Below are positions 1 through 7,592 of a stretch of DNA of 64,000 nt, piece after piece (position 1 is the stretch's first letter; the number at the start of each line of letters is the position of its first letter). The notes below the pieces were generated by a model. The model was not told where the DNA came from, searched no databases, and saw only the letters and a program-made list of their open reading frames with translations. Made by a program: the position numbers and the translations under genes. Where the stretch lies: assembly GCF_014042345.1 (NCBI RefSeq), contig NZ_JACEZT010000004.1, positions 124,001 to 188,000 on the forward strand, in the 5' to 3' direction. This stretch comes from Rugamonas brunnea. GTDB taxonomy: Bacteria > Pseudomonadota > Gammaproteobacteria > Burkholderiales > Burkholderiaceae_D.

Positions 1-613
1 TGAAACCGGCCGCGCCATGTTCCAGCGCGGCCACGCCGTCCTCATAGGAACCGAGCGTGTGGCCGATCTGCACGCGCATGCCGGCGTCGGCCAGTTCGCG
101 CACCAGCTGCAAATGGCCGGCGATTTCCGGCGCCACCGTGATCAGCTTGAGCGGGGCGAAGGTGGCCAGCCGCTGCACGTCGGCCAGCTTGGCGGCGCGC
201 GCGAAGTTGGGCTGGGCGCCGAGCTTGCCGGAGTTGATGTACGGGCCTTCCAGGTGCGCGCCCAGCACGCGCGCGCAGCCGGGACGGCGGTTGGCGCAGG
301 CCTCGCCGATGGCCTTCAACGCCAGGTCGATGTCTTCCGGCGGCGCTGTCATGGTGGTGGCCAGCAGGCTGGTGGTGCCGTGTTTGGCGTGGATGGCGGC
401 GATGGCGTGGACGGCGTCGCCGCCTTCCATCACATCCTTGCCGGCGCCGCCGTGCACGTGCAGGTCGATAAAGCCGGGGATGACGTAATCGTCGCCGTTG
501 GTGGCCGGATCGGTGGAGGCGCCGTGGATGGCGCCGATACGGTCCGAGAACGCGATCTCGCCGCGGACCCAGCCCGCCGAGGTCAGGATATTGCCTTTGA
601 TTGCACCGCTCAT
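1..613 (-). CDS. nagA: N-acetylglucosamine-6-phosphate deacetylase, 3' end cut by window edge
   Basis: Removes the acetyl group from GlcNAc-6-phosphate to give glucosamine-6-phosphate, the entry step of amino sugar catabolism in the cytoplasm. About 204 residues are visible. The N-terminal beta sandwich leads into the amidohydrolase barrel with the metal-site motif HVHGG after a PGFIDL strand, then HLEGPY and a later GHT, all typical of NagA. The ATG overlaps the stop of the upstream GntR regulator as ATGA, so the two are probably translationally coupled. The C-terminal half lies outside the window. Family call is firm; substrate is supported by the neighbouring kinase and regulator. Confidence 0.93.
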   Translation of the reverse strand, partial: MSGAIKGNILTSAGWVRGEIAFSDRIGAIHGASTDPATNGDDYVIPGFIDLHVHGGAGKDVMEGGDAVHAIAAIHAKHGTTSLLATTMTAPPEDIDLALKAIGEACANRRPGCARVLGAHLEGPYINSGKLGAQPNFARAAKLADVQRLATFAPLKLITVAPEIAGHLQLVRELADAGMRVQIGHTLGSYEDGVAALEHGAAGF

Positions 614-1344
614 CTGCGTGACTCCGCTACGAATTCATAATAGTCGCTCCGGCAGAACGAGTGGGTCAGTTCCACCGCGTTGCCGTTGTCGAGATAACTG
701 ACGCGGGTGATGTGCAGCATGGCGGCACCCGCGGGAATGTTGGCCAGGCGCGCCTGCTCGGCGTTGGCGTTGACGGCACGGATGTGCTGCAACGCGCGCA
801 TCGGCACCGCGCCATTGGCTTCCAGGTAGCCGTACAGCGAATCCGTCACACTGTGCGGATTGGGCATGTAGGCGGCCGGGATGGTGGTCGTTTCGATCGC
901 CATCACCACGTCGTCGGCCGTGCGCAAGCGCTTCAGGCGCGCCACCGGCATGTTGGGCGACAGCCCCAGCGACAGCAGTTCCTGCGGCGAGGCCACGCCG
1001 ATGTCGCGCTGCAGCCAGCGCGAGCCGGCCGTGAAGCCGCGCTGGCTCAGTTCTTCGGAAAAGCTCGTCAGGCGCGACAGCGGCTGCTCCAGCTTGGGCG
1101 TGATGTAGGTGCCCGAGCCGCGCTTGCGGGTCAGCATGCCGCGTTCGCACAGCATGTCGATCGCCTTGCGCGCGGTGACGCGCGAGATGGTCAGCATCTC
1201 CGACAGCACGCGCTCGGACGGCAGCGCCTCGTTGGCGCGCCAGTCGCCGCTGGCGATACCGTCGGACAGCTTGTTGGCCAACTGCATATAGAGCGGGGTG
1301 TCGCTGCTGGCGTCGGGCCGGAAATCGCTCAACTGTGCTAGCAC
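610..1344 (-). CDS. GntR family regulator with UTRA domain, amino sugar operon repressor
   Basis: Protein of 244 residues with an N-terminal winged helix (about 15-80: PLYMQLANKL, ALPSERVLSEML, SRVTARKAID) and a C-terminal UTRA ligand domain (about 95-240), the HutC/NagR layout. It starts at GTG, with AAGGAG overlapping the stop of the kinase three bases upstream, and ends in an ATGA overlap with nagA. From this context it most likely senses GlcNAc-6-P or GlcN-6-P and represses the operon, probably through the palindrome at 2335-2355. The ligand is inferred, not seen. Confidence 0.9.
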   Translation of the reverse strand: MLAQLSDFRPDASSDTPLYMQLANKLSDGIASGDWRANEALPSERVLSEMLTISRVTARKAIDMLCERGMLTRKRGSGTYITPKLEQPLSRLTSFSEELSQRGFTAGSRWLQRDIGVASPQELLSLGLSPNMPVARLKRLRTADDVVMAIETTTIPAAYMPNPHSVTDSLYGYLEANGAVPMRALQHIRAVNANAEQARLANIPAGAAMLHITRVSYLDNGNAVELTHSFCRSDYYEFVAESRR

Positions 1345-1347
1345 TGG

Positions 1348-2229
1348 CTACTCCTTCCCCGATTGTTGGATCAGCCGCAGCGCGCCGGCGGCGGAATCGC
1401 CTTGCGCCGGCACCACGCGCGCCAGCAAGGCTGGCGGCAGGTAAGGGCGCAATGGCGCGGCCAAGCCACCGCACAGGGCGACCGGCAGGCTGGCGCTGGC
1501 GTCGAGCGCATGCGCGATCAGGTCCACCTGGCGGCCCGCTTCAAGCAGGATGGCGCGCGCGGTGGGATCGGCGTCGGCGCTGGCATCGGCGTACTGCAGC
1601 ACCAGCCGCGCCAGTTGCGCGTATTGGGTTTGCGTGGCGTTGGCCAGCCAGACCTGGATCGCGTCACGCGTGCCGCCGCAGGCGTCGATGACGGCGCTGG
1701 CGAACGGGCTGCCGGTGGCGCGGCCATCGACCACTTGCTGGATATGGTTCACGGCGCGCAAGCCGATCCATGCGCCGCCCGCTTCATCGCCGGAGGGGAA
1801 GCCCCAGCCGCCCACTTCATAGCGGCTGCCGTCGGCCAGCATCACTTCGCCCACGCTGCCGGTGCCGAGCGCAATGATGGCGCCCGGCTGGCCCCGGTGG
1901 GCGCCCAGCAGCGTGGTGCCGGCGTCCGTCTCCAGCGCGACCCTGGCGTAGCCGGGATTGGCGGCCACAAATTCAGCCGCCCATTGCTTGTTGTGGACCC
2001 CGGCCAGGCCAAGGCCGATGGCGACGCGTTGACGGTCGGGGATGGCCAGGCCGGCGGCGCGGAAGGCCTGGGCGGCCGCGTCCTCCACGGCGGTCCAGGC
2101 GCGCGCGATGCCGTGCATCAGGCCGGATGGGCCGCTGGCGCCTTCGGCCAGTTCGCGTCCGTCGCGGTCCGCCAGCCGCACCCGGGTGCCGCTGCCGCCG
2201 CCATCCACACCGATGAAATATTCGATCAT
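1348..2229 (-). CDS. BadF/BadG/BcrA/BcrD-type ATPase, probable N-acetylglucosamine kinase
   Basis: Predicted sugar kinase of 293 residues in the ASKHA fold. The N-terminal phosphate-1 motif GVDGGGSGTRV and the internal ALGTGSVGEV and SGDEAGGAWIG segments match bacterial GlcNAc/glucosamine kinases of the BadF/BcrA family. The start chosen is the ATG immediately before IEYFIGVDGGG; an in-frame ATG 54 bases further upstream would add an unlikely extension. First gene of a tight operon with the GntR regulator (3-base gap) and nagA, so it probably phosphorylates GlcNAc, or GlcN, brought in without PTS phosphorylation. Exact substrate is inferred. Confidence 0.85.
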   Translation of the reverse strand: MIEYFIGVDGGGSGTRVRLADRDGRELAEGASGPSGLMHGIARAWTAVEDAAAQAFRAAGLAIPDRQRVAIGLGLAGVHNKQWAAEFVAANPGYARVALETDAGTTLLGAHRGQPGAIIALGTGSVGEVMLADGSRYEVGGWGFPSGDEAGGAWIGLRAVNHIQQVVDGRATGSPFASAVIDACGGTRDAIQVWLANATQTQYAQLARLVLQYADASADADPTARAILLEAGRQVDLIAHALDASASLPVALCGGLAAPLRPYLPPALLARVVPAQGDSAAGALRLIQQSGKE

Positions 2230-2534
2230 GATTTTGCCCACGCTGTTGTGCCATCCCGGCCGGGCTTGCATACCGCCTGCCAACCGGGGAGTTGTGGGGC
2301 ACTATAAGTTTGCAAAACCAGCTTGTCAACAGGTATTTAACTGGTATTGTTAAATCTTGAAGTGGACTGCGCGCTTAGGGCCAGAAATTTCCAGTAAGTC
2401 GTTGTTTTATATGGTATTGATTCTTTCTGGAAATGGTATGGTTTTTTGTGTGGTTGAAGGCCAATTTGGTCTTGTTGTGGTAGCTTGGTGACGGGCAGAG
2501 TACACTGGCGTCTTTCGCTTCAGGAATTACGCAG
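2230..2534. other. intergenic region between divergent genes
   Basis: About 305 bases between the leftward amino sugar operon and a rightward small gene. It is noticeably more AT-rich than its surroundings, holds the palindrome at 2335-2355 and repeated TGGTAT words, and presumably carries promoters for both directions. No further gene is seen. Confidence 0.6.
2335..2355. promoter_or_regulatory. candidate operator of the amino sugar operon
   Basis: A perfect 7-base inverted repeat, ATTTAAC and GTTAAAT around a 7-base centre TGGTATT, lies about 105 bases upstream of the kinase start. TGGTAT recurs at 2412 and 2434. The size and AT-rich two-fold symmetry fit a GntR-family site. Binding is inferred. 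Confidence 0.45.
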
Positions 2535-2816
2535 ATGAACAAGGCAGGACAGAAGGATTATTGGGATGAATGGCAGCGCGAGGCGCTGGCGGCCGGCGTG
2601 AAGCCGGCGCTGGCCAAGCTCGGCATGGAGGTGCTGCGGGCACACCGCAAGAATCGCTGGCCCAAGCATTTCCTGGGCCGCATGGAAGATGGCCCGGTGA
2701 TGCTGGCCATGTGCTTGGAGGAACCGGATGAAAGCGAACTGCTGTTCATCGAAAACCTGTACCCGTACGACGCCAAGCTGATCGCCGCCACCAAGAAGCG
2801 CCTCTGCTTCGACTAA
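2535..2816 (+). CDS. hypothetical protein, 93 residues
   Basis: Soluble, charged 93-residue protein that I do not recognise. It begins MNKAGQKDYWDEW and has a basic middle (RAHRKNRWPKHF) followed by an acidic stretch (EEPDESELLFIENLYPYD). An AGGAA sits upstream of the ATG. No signal peptide, membrane segment or catalytic motif is evident. Codon use is like the neighbours, and the frame is well formed, so it is probably a real gene. It stands alone between a leftward operon and a convergent gene. Confidence 0.65.
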   Translation: MNKAGQKDYWDEWQREALAAGVKPALAKLGMEVLRAHRKNRWPKHFLGRMEDGPVMLAMCLEEPDESELLFIENLYPYDAKLIAATKKRLCFD

Positions 2817-2827
2817 GCGCAGCGTTG

Positions 2828-4156
2828 TTAGTTGGCGCGTTCACGCGTGCCGCTGCGGTCGATGCTGACGAGCCGCGATTTGTCGGCCGTTTTCACGTTC
2901 ACCAGCGCGTGGCCGGGGCCGCGCACCACCACCTCCGCCTGGCCGGCCATCAACTGGCGCGCGTGCAGTTCGCCCGAGCCGCTCAGTTGGGCATCGAGCT
3001 TGTCGGTCTTGCCCGCCAGCGTGACCTGGCCGGGGCCGTTCATGGTCAGCTTGACTTGCTTGCAGTCGGTGTTGGCGTTGAGGTCGCCCGAGCCGGTCAA
3101 TTCGGCATCCAGCGTATCGCTGACCTTGCTCAGGAAGATGTTGCCGGGGCCGCGACTGCGCGTGACGGCCCGCATCACTTGCAGGCCTTTGGCATCCAGA
3201 TCGCCCGAGCCCGTCACTTCAGCACTTAACGTGCCGCCACTGCCCGACAGCACCATGTTGCCGGCGCTGGTGAGGACGGCATGCACATTCTGCGCCTGCA
3301 CGCCGCGCGCGGTGAGGTTGCCCGAGCCGTGCACTTCGGCGTCGAACTGGTGGATGTTGCCGGCTACGCAGGCGTCGCCCGAGCCGCGCAGCACGGCCGT
3401 CACGGCTTCCGTCTGCAACTCACACGCTTGCAGGTCGCCTGAGCCCGATACCTCGGCCCGCACTTCCTTGCTGGCGCCGTGCACGCGCATGGTGCCGGAG
3501 CCGCGCAGCATGGCGTTCACGCGCCCGCCATGCACCCCGTCCATGTCCAGGTCGCCGGAGCCGTTCAGCTCCGCATTCACATCCTGCTCGACCGCGCCGG
3601 CCGCCACGTCGCCCGAACCGTTCATGCGCAGGTTCAGCTTGCCCGCCGTCATGGAGCGCAGGTTGACGTTGCCGCTGCCGCTGGTGCGCAGGGTCAGATC
3701 GCGCGCATCGCCGCTGGCGTGCAGGGCGCCGGAGCCGGCCGTGGACAGCGTTAGTTGCTGGCCGTGGAATTGCTGCAGGTCCACGTCGGCGCTGCCGCCG
3801 GCTTTCAGGCTGGCCAGTTGCGGCACAGCGACCCGGATCGTCAGCGGTGCGTGTTTGCCCCAGCCAAACGAAAAATGCCAGCCCTTGCGTTGGCGGTACC
3901 GTATGATCAGTGTGTCGTCCGTGACCAGCGTTTCGACGTTGGCCATTTCCTTGCGTGGCCCGCTCAGTTCCAGTCCCGGCTCGCCCTGCGCCGTGACCAC
4001 CACCGGCCAAGGCCCTTCCACGGCGACGGCGTGGAACGGAGCGACGGTGCGGCTTTCCGTGCTGTTGGTATTGTCGGGCTGGGCGGTGGCGGCCAGCAGC
4101 GGGGCGCTGGCCAGCGTCAGCACGGCGGCCAGGGTGGTACGTTGGATGGGGTGCAT
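2828..4156 (-). CDS. exported DUF2807 (head GIN domain) repeat protein
   Basis: Protein of 442 residues with signal peptide (MHPIQRTTLAAVLTLASAPLLAATA). After a FHAVAVEGPWPVVVT segment comes a long run of roughly sixteen repeats of about 20 residues, each centred on GSGD/GSGN/GPG followed by a short beta strand, as in the DUF2807 'putative auto-transporter adhesin, head GIN' family with a right-handed beta solenoid. Start chosen at the ATG preceded by GAGAGATC; an ATG 81 bases upstream lacks the signal peptide context. Unusually long for the family, which commonly has one domain of about 200 residues. Probably periplasmic or outer surface; function unknown. Confidence 0.8.
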   Translation of the reverse strand: MHPIQRTTLAAVLTLASAPLLAATAQPDNTNSTESRTVAPFHAVAVEGPWPVVVTAQGEPGLELSGPRKEMANVETLVTDDTLIIRYRQRKGWHFSFGWGKHAPLTIRVAVPQLASLKAGGSADVDLQQFHGQQLTLSTAGSGALHASGDARDLTLRTSGSGNVNLRSMTAGKLNLRMNGSGDVAAGAVEQDVNAELNGSGDLDMDGVHGGRVNAMLRGSGTMRVHGASKEVRAEVSGSGDLQACELQTEAVTAVLRGSGDACVAGNIHQFDAEVHGSGNLTARGVQAQNVHAVLTSAGNMVLSGSGGTLSAEVTGSGDLDAKGLQVMRAVTRSRGPGNIFLSKVSDTLDAELTGSGDLNANTDCKQVKLTMNGPGQVTLAGKTDKLDAQLSGSGELHARQLMAGQAEVVVRGPGHALVNVKTADKSRLVSIDRSGTRERAN

Positions 4157-4287
4157 GATCTCTCGCAACACGTGGTGGGGATGGCGAAAAGATAAGCCAT
4201 CTCCGGGCACGCCGCGATGGAAAAGGGATGGATGCACGGATCAACGGCACCAGCTGCAAATTCGGGGCACTGAACGGTGCGCCGTCG

Positions 4288-4701
4288 TCATTCCTCGGTG
4301 AACTTCTCGTCCTTTTCCTCTTGCACGGTGAGGAAGAGCAGGATCAGGCCGATCAGCAACATGGAAGCCATGGGCGGCTCGGGCAGGTCGGAATACTTGC
4401 TTTTGAGCGCGGCAGCCCGCGCATCCTTCTTGTCGGTGGACGGACGCTCGGCGGCCGGTTGCACTTTGGCGGCCGTCAACCGGGGCCGCACCCAGTAAGC
4501 GGCCTGCTGGCGCGGCAACATCATGTCGTCGGCCAGGTAGGGTTGCAGCACATGCATGTGATCTTCGATCTCGATGAAGCCGCGCGGCGCCTGGGACAGG
4601 TTCTCGGCATCGTTGTCGAGAACAACAGCATCCCCTGCCACGGCACTGGCCGAACCAAGCAGGGACAGCGTCAGGACAGCCGCTGTGATGATGCGATTCA
4701 T
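4288..4701 (-). CDS. exported small protein with PEP-CTERM-like end and acidic tail
   Basis: Protein of 137 residues starting MNRIITAAVLTLSLLGSASA, a clear signal peptide, with GAGAGGG directly before the ATG. The middle is unremarkable. The C terminus has DLPEPP followed by a hydrophobic helix (MASMLLIGLILLFLTV) and then EEKDEKFTEE. A PEP motif plus membrane helix at the end is the layout of PEP-CTERM sorting signals recognised by exosortase, but these normally finish with arginines. The acidic tail therefore makes it either a variant signal or a plain C-terminal membrane anchor. Function unknown. Confidence 0.65.
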   Translation of the reverse strand: MNRIITAAVLTLSLLGSASAVAGDAVVLDNDAENLSQAPRGFIEIEDHMHVLQPYLADDMMLPRQQAAYWVRPRLTAAKVQPAAERPSTDKKDARAAALKSKYSDLPEPPMASMLLIGLILLFLTVQEEKDEKFTEE

Positions 4702-4997
4702 TTCCCTCTCCACATAGTTTCGGACCCAGTGCGCCAAGTATCACAATTTATTAGAGCATACGGCTCTGGCACTGGATACTAGAATTTCATAATGGGTGTT
4801 ATCGAACTTGAATGTTTGAGCTATCAATCACGTTCGCGCCCGATCAACACTGTCCCATACGCTACAGTTTATACATTGGAGAGCCGATATCTACCCTGTA
4901 CCACCGGCGAAACAGTATGTGATTTCAAGGCGCAATGTCATAATGCCATCCAACAGGCGGCCAACGCGCGGGCCGCTGACCGGTGAAGGGAGTCAGC

Positions 4998-5183
4998 ATG
5001 ATCAAATATATGGGAACCAAGAAGACAGACGATGGCGGGGTACTGTATATTTTTCTGATCAATGGTTTGCAGAAGGAAGTGCGCGAAAGTGCATTGAAGC
5101 AATATCCTGGCTGTTATGAGGCGCTGCCTGCCGCAGCCAAGGCGCGTATCCTGGCCAACCGGGCCTGGATGTCGAAGCTGTAG
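4998..5183 (+). CDS. hypothetical protein, 61 residues
   Basis: Small soluble protein beginning MIKYMGTKKTDDGGVLYIFL, with a strong AAGGGAG ribosome site seven bases before the ATG. It ends one base before the next start codon, so it forms a transcription unit with the exported protein at 5185 and gspA at 5731. No family recognised. The 296-base stretch before it (4702-4997) holds only short frames with no ribosome sites, and probably the promoter. Confidence 0.6.
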   Translation: MIKYMGTKKTDDGGVLYIFLINGLQKEVRESALKQYPGCYEALPAAAKARILANRAWMSKL

Positions 5184-5184
5184 C

Positions 5185-5712
5185 ATGCCAGCCGGGCTGA
5201 ATCCCGCAGCGCGCCGCTGGCGGCCGGGCTTGGCATGCTGCGCGTTGATGCTGGCGCTGGGCTGCGCCAGCGCCCGGGCCGCCGTTCCCACCACGTTTGG
5301 CACCATCGTCGGCAACGCCTTGCTGTGCCGCGATGAAGTCGACAACAAATATTTCTACAACTACTTGCTGAACGCTTTCGGTCCCGCCTACAAGCACGAC
5401 GGCGGCGCCTACTGGTTCAAGTCCGATGGCGCCACCCTGTGGGGCGTGGAGATTTCCGAACTGATGGTCAGCGACGACACCAGCACCTTCGTGTTCGTGG
5501 GCGCCGTGGCCGAGACCACGCCGGAACTGCTCGAACAGGCCATCACCACGCAAGTGGGCATGCGATATGCGAAAATCGACAGTTCGGCGTTCCCGGTGCG
5601 CGAAGCCAGACCGGCCAGCCGCATCGTCTATTTCGATCGCAAGTCCAAGATTTACTGCGCCAAGTTCAAGCCGCTGCCGCCCGTCCAGCCCAAGGCCGTG
5701 CGGACGCGCTGA
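5185..5712 (+). CDS. hypothetical exported protein upstream of gspA
   Basis: Protein of 175 residues with an N-terminal signal (basic RRWRPG, hydrophobic LACCALMLALGCASA, cleavage near ARA). The mature part begins AVPTTFGTIVGNALLCRDEVDNKYF and is rich in aromatic residues, with cysteines that could pair. The start codon lies one base after the stop of the 61-residue gene, suggesting coupled translation, and the stop is 18 bases before gspA. The close packing suggests a role connected with the GspA-type envelope ATPase, but no known family is recognised. Confidence 0.6.
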   Translation: MPAGLNPAARRWRPGLACCALMLALGCASARAAVPTTFGTIVGNALLCRDEVDNKYFYNYLLNAFGPAYKHDGGAYWFKSDGATLWGVEISELMVSDDTSTFVFVGAVAETTPELLEQAITTQVGMRYAKIDSSAFPVREARPASRIVYFDRKSKIYCAKFKPLPPVQPKAVRTR

Positions 5713-5730
5713 GCCGCACCCAGGGGTTTC

Positions 5731-7584
5731 ATGTACACGCAATTTTTCAGCCTGAAGCAAGCGCCGTTCTCGATCGCGCCCGATCCGCGCTACCTGTTCA
5801 TGAGCGAACGCCATCGCGAAGCGCTAGCCCATTTGCTGTACGGCGTGGGCAGCGGCGGCGGTTTCGTGCTGCTGACGGGCGAGATCGGCGCCGGCAAGAC
5901 CACGGTCTGCCGCTGCTTCATGGAACAGATCCCGGCCAATTGCAAGCTGGCCTATATCTTCAATCCCAAGCTGTCGGTGGAGGAATTGCTGCTGTCCGTG
6001 TGCGACGAGTTCGGCATCACGCTGGCGCCGCAGGGGACGGGCGCCGTCAGCGTCAAGACCTACGTCGACGCGATCAACCGCTACTTGCTCGACAGCCATG
6101 CGCAGGGCAACAATAACGTGCTGGTGATCGACGAGGCGCAGAACCTGTCGGCCGACGTGCTCGAACAGTTGCGCCTGCTGACCAACCTGGAGACGAACGA
6201 GCGTAAGCTGTTGCAGATCATCCTGATCGGCCAGCCTGAACTGCGCACCATGCTGGCGCGGCCGGATCTGGAGCAACTGGCCCAGCGCGTGATTGCGCGC
6301 TACCACCTGGGGCCGCTGACGGAAGCGGAAACGGGCAGCTACATCGAACACCGGCTGGCTGTGGCGGGCGCGGCGGCCAGCTCGCCATTCCCGCGCCGCC
6401 TCACGGGGCTGGTGCACAAGCTGGCCAAGGGCGTGCCGCGCCGGATCAACCTGTTGTGCGACCGGGCCTTGCTGGGGGCGTATGTGGAGAACCAGCCGCA
6501 GGTTACGCCCGCCATCGTGCGGCGCGCGGCGGCGGAAGTGTTCGCGGCGCCAGCGGGCGGGGCGGGTGCTGTGCGCCGTGCCTGGCCGCAGTGGGGCGCG
6601 GGTCTGGCGGCCGGCGTGCTGGCCGGCGTGGCCATCAGCGCGGCAGCTTGGCAATGGCTGCCGGTGCGTGATACCAAATTGGTATCAATGCCGGTGAGCC
6701 GCGCCGCGTCGCAGGTAGTCGGGGCGGGCGCTGGTGTCGCCAGCAAGGGCGATGGTTCCACGTCCGCCTTGCCGGTTGCCGTTGGCGCAACCACTGGCAT
6801 GGCGCCCGCGCAGGCAGGCGCCGCCACCACCGTTGCAACGGGTACGGCACAGGCCGGGGTTGCCACCGCCCCAGCCGGTGTAACGGGCACGACGCCGGCC
6901 CAAGTTGCCGCCACAGCATCCGGTGCCTCGGGCGCGCCCGCCGGGGCCGCCGTCGCGTCCAGCATCGTCCCATCGGCCGCCGCCGTTGCTGCGCCGGCCG
7001 GCGAGGGCGGCGCGCAGTCCGCACCGCCGTTGCGTGAGCTGGCCGCGCTGTGGGGCCAGTCGCTGCCGCCCGGCGAGCCTTGCCAGGTGGCGGCCAGACT
7101 CAACCTGCGTTGCCTGCAAACGCGCGGCGGCGTGGACGAATTGCGCCAGCTTGACCGTCCCGCCGTGCTCACGTTGCGCGACGAGCCCGGCATGCCGCGC
7201 TACGCCTTGCTGACGGCGCTTGACGCCAGCGGCGCCACCGTCGCCCTCGACGGCAAGTCTCAGCACCTGAGCCTGGCTGCGCTGGCCGAACGCTACGATG
7301 GCAGCTATACGACGTTCTGGCGCGCCCCGCGCAGCTGGCGCGACGAAGTATCGGATGGCGACCGTGGCCCGGACGTGGACTGGCTGGCCAAACACCTGTC
7401 CCAGCTGTACGGCTTGAAGAAGCCGGTCGAGAACCAGCCGCTGGACGCAGCCTTGATGCGCCGCCTGCGCGAGTTCCAGTCCGTCCAGCACTTGAAGGCG
7501 GACGGGGTGGCCGGTCCGAAAACCTTCATCCGCCTGCTCCAGCTGGCCGGCGTGCGCGAGCCGCGCCTGAGCCCCGGCCGCTGA
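5731..7584 (+). CDS. gspA: GspA/ExeA-type ATPase with periplasmic peptidoglycan-binding domain
   Basis: Inner-membrane ATPase of 617 residues that with GspB helps place the type II secretion secretin in the cell wall. The N-terminal AAA domain (about 1-270) has Walker A GEIGAGKTT at 50-58 and Walker B VLVIDEAQNL near 130. A single membrane helix (GAGLAAGVLAGVAISAAAW) sits near 290-310. A long Ala/Val/Thr/Pro linker follows, then a C39-like region (about 450-535) and a C-terminal peptidoglycan-binding_1 domain (about 540-612, LREFQSVQHLKADGVAGPKT). Its partner gspB lies 2.3 kb further on the same strand, split off by two opposing genes. Confidence 0.92.
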   Translation: MYTQFFSLKQAPFSIAPDPRYLFMSERHREALAHLLYGVGSGGGFVLLTGEIGAGKTTVCRCFMEQIPANCKLAYIFNPKLSVEELLLSVCDEFGITLAPQGTGAVSVKTYVDAINRYLLDSHAQGNNNVLVIDEAQNLSADVLEQLRLLTNLETNERKLLQIILIGQPELRTMLARPDLEQLAQRVIARYHLGPLTEAETGSYIEHRLAVAGAAASSPFPRRLTGLVHKLAKGVPRRINLLCDRALLGAYVENQPQVTPAIVRRAAAEVFAAPAGGAGAVRRAWPQWGAGLAAGVLAGVAISAAAWQWLPVRDTKLVSMPVSRAASQVVGAGAGVASKGDGSTSALPVAVGATTGMAPAQAGAATTVATGTAQAGVATAPAGVTGTTPAQVAATASGASGAPAGAAVASSIVPSAAAVAAPAGEGGAQSAPPLRELAALWGQSLPPGEPCQVAARLNLRCLQTRGGVDELRQLDRPAVLTLRDEPGMPRYALLTALDASGATVALDGKSQHLSLAALAERYDGSYTTFWRAPRSWRDEVSDGDRGPDVDWLAKHLSQLYGLKKPVENQPLDAALMRRLREFQSVQHLKADGVAGPKTFIRLLQLAGVREPRLSPGR

Positions 7585-7592
7585 TCGGCCCG

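Noticed and set aside
2832..4301. 489-residue open frame on the plus strand
   Set aside because: Exactly antisense to the DUF2807 gene; its Ser/Pro/Glu repeats mirror the GSGD repeats on the other strand.
4792..4986. 64-residue open frame before the 61-residue gene
   Set aside because: No ribosome site and no recognisable features; the following ATG at 4998 has a strong site.
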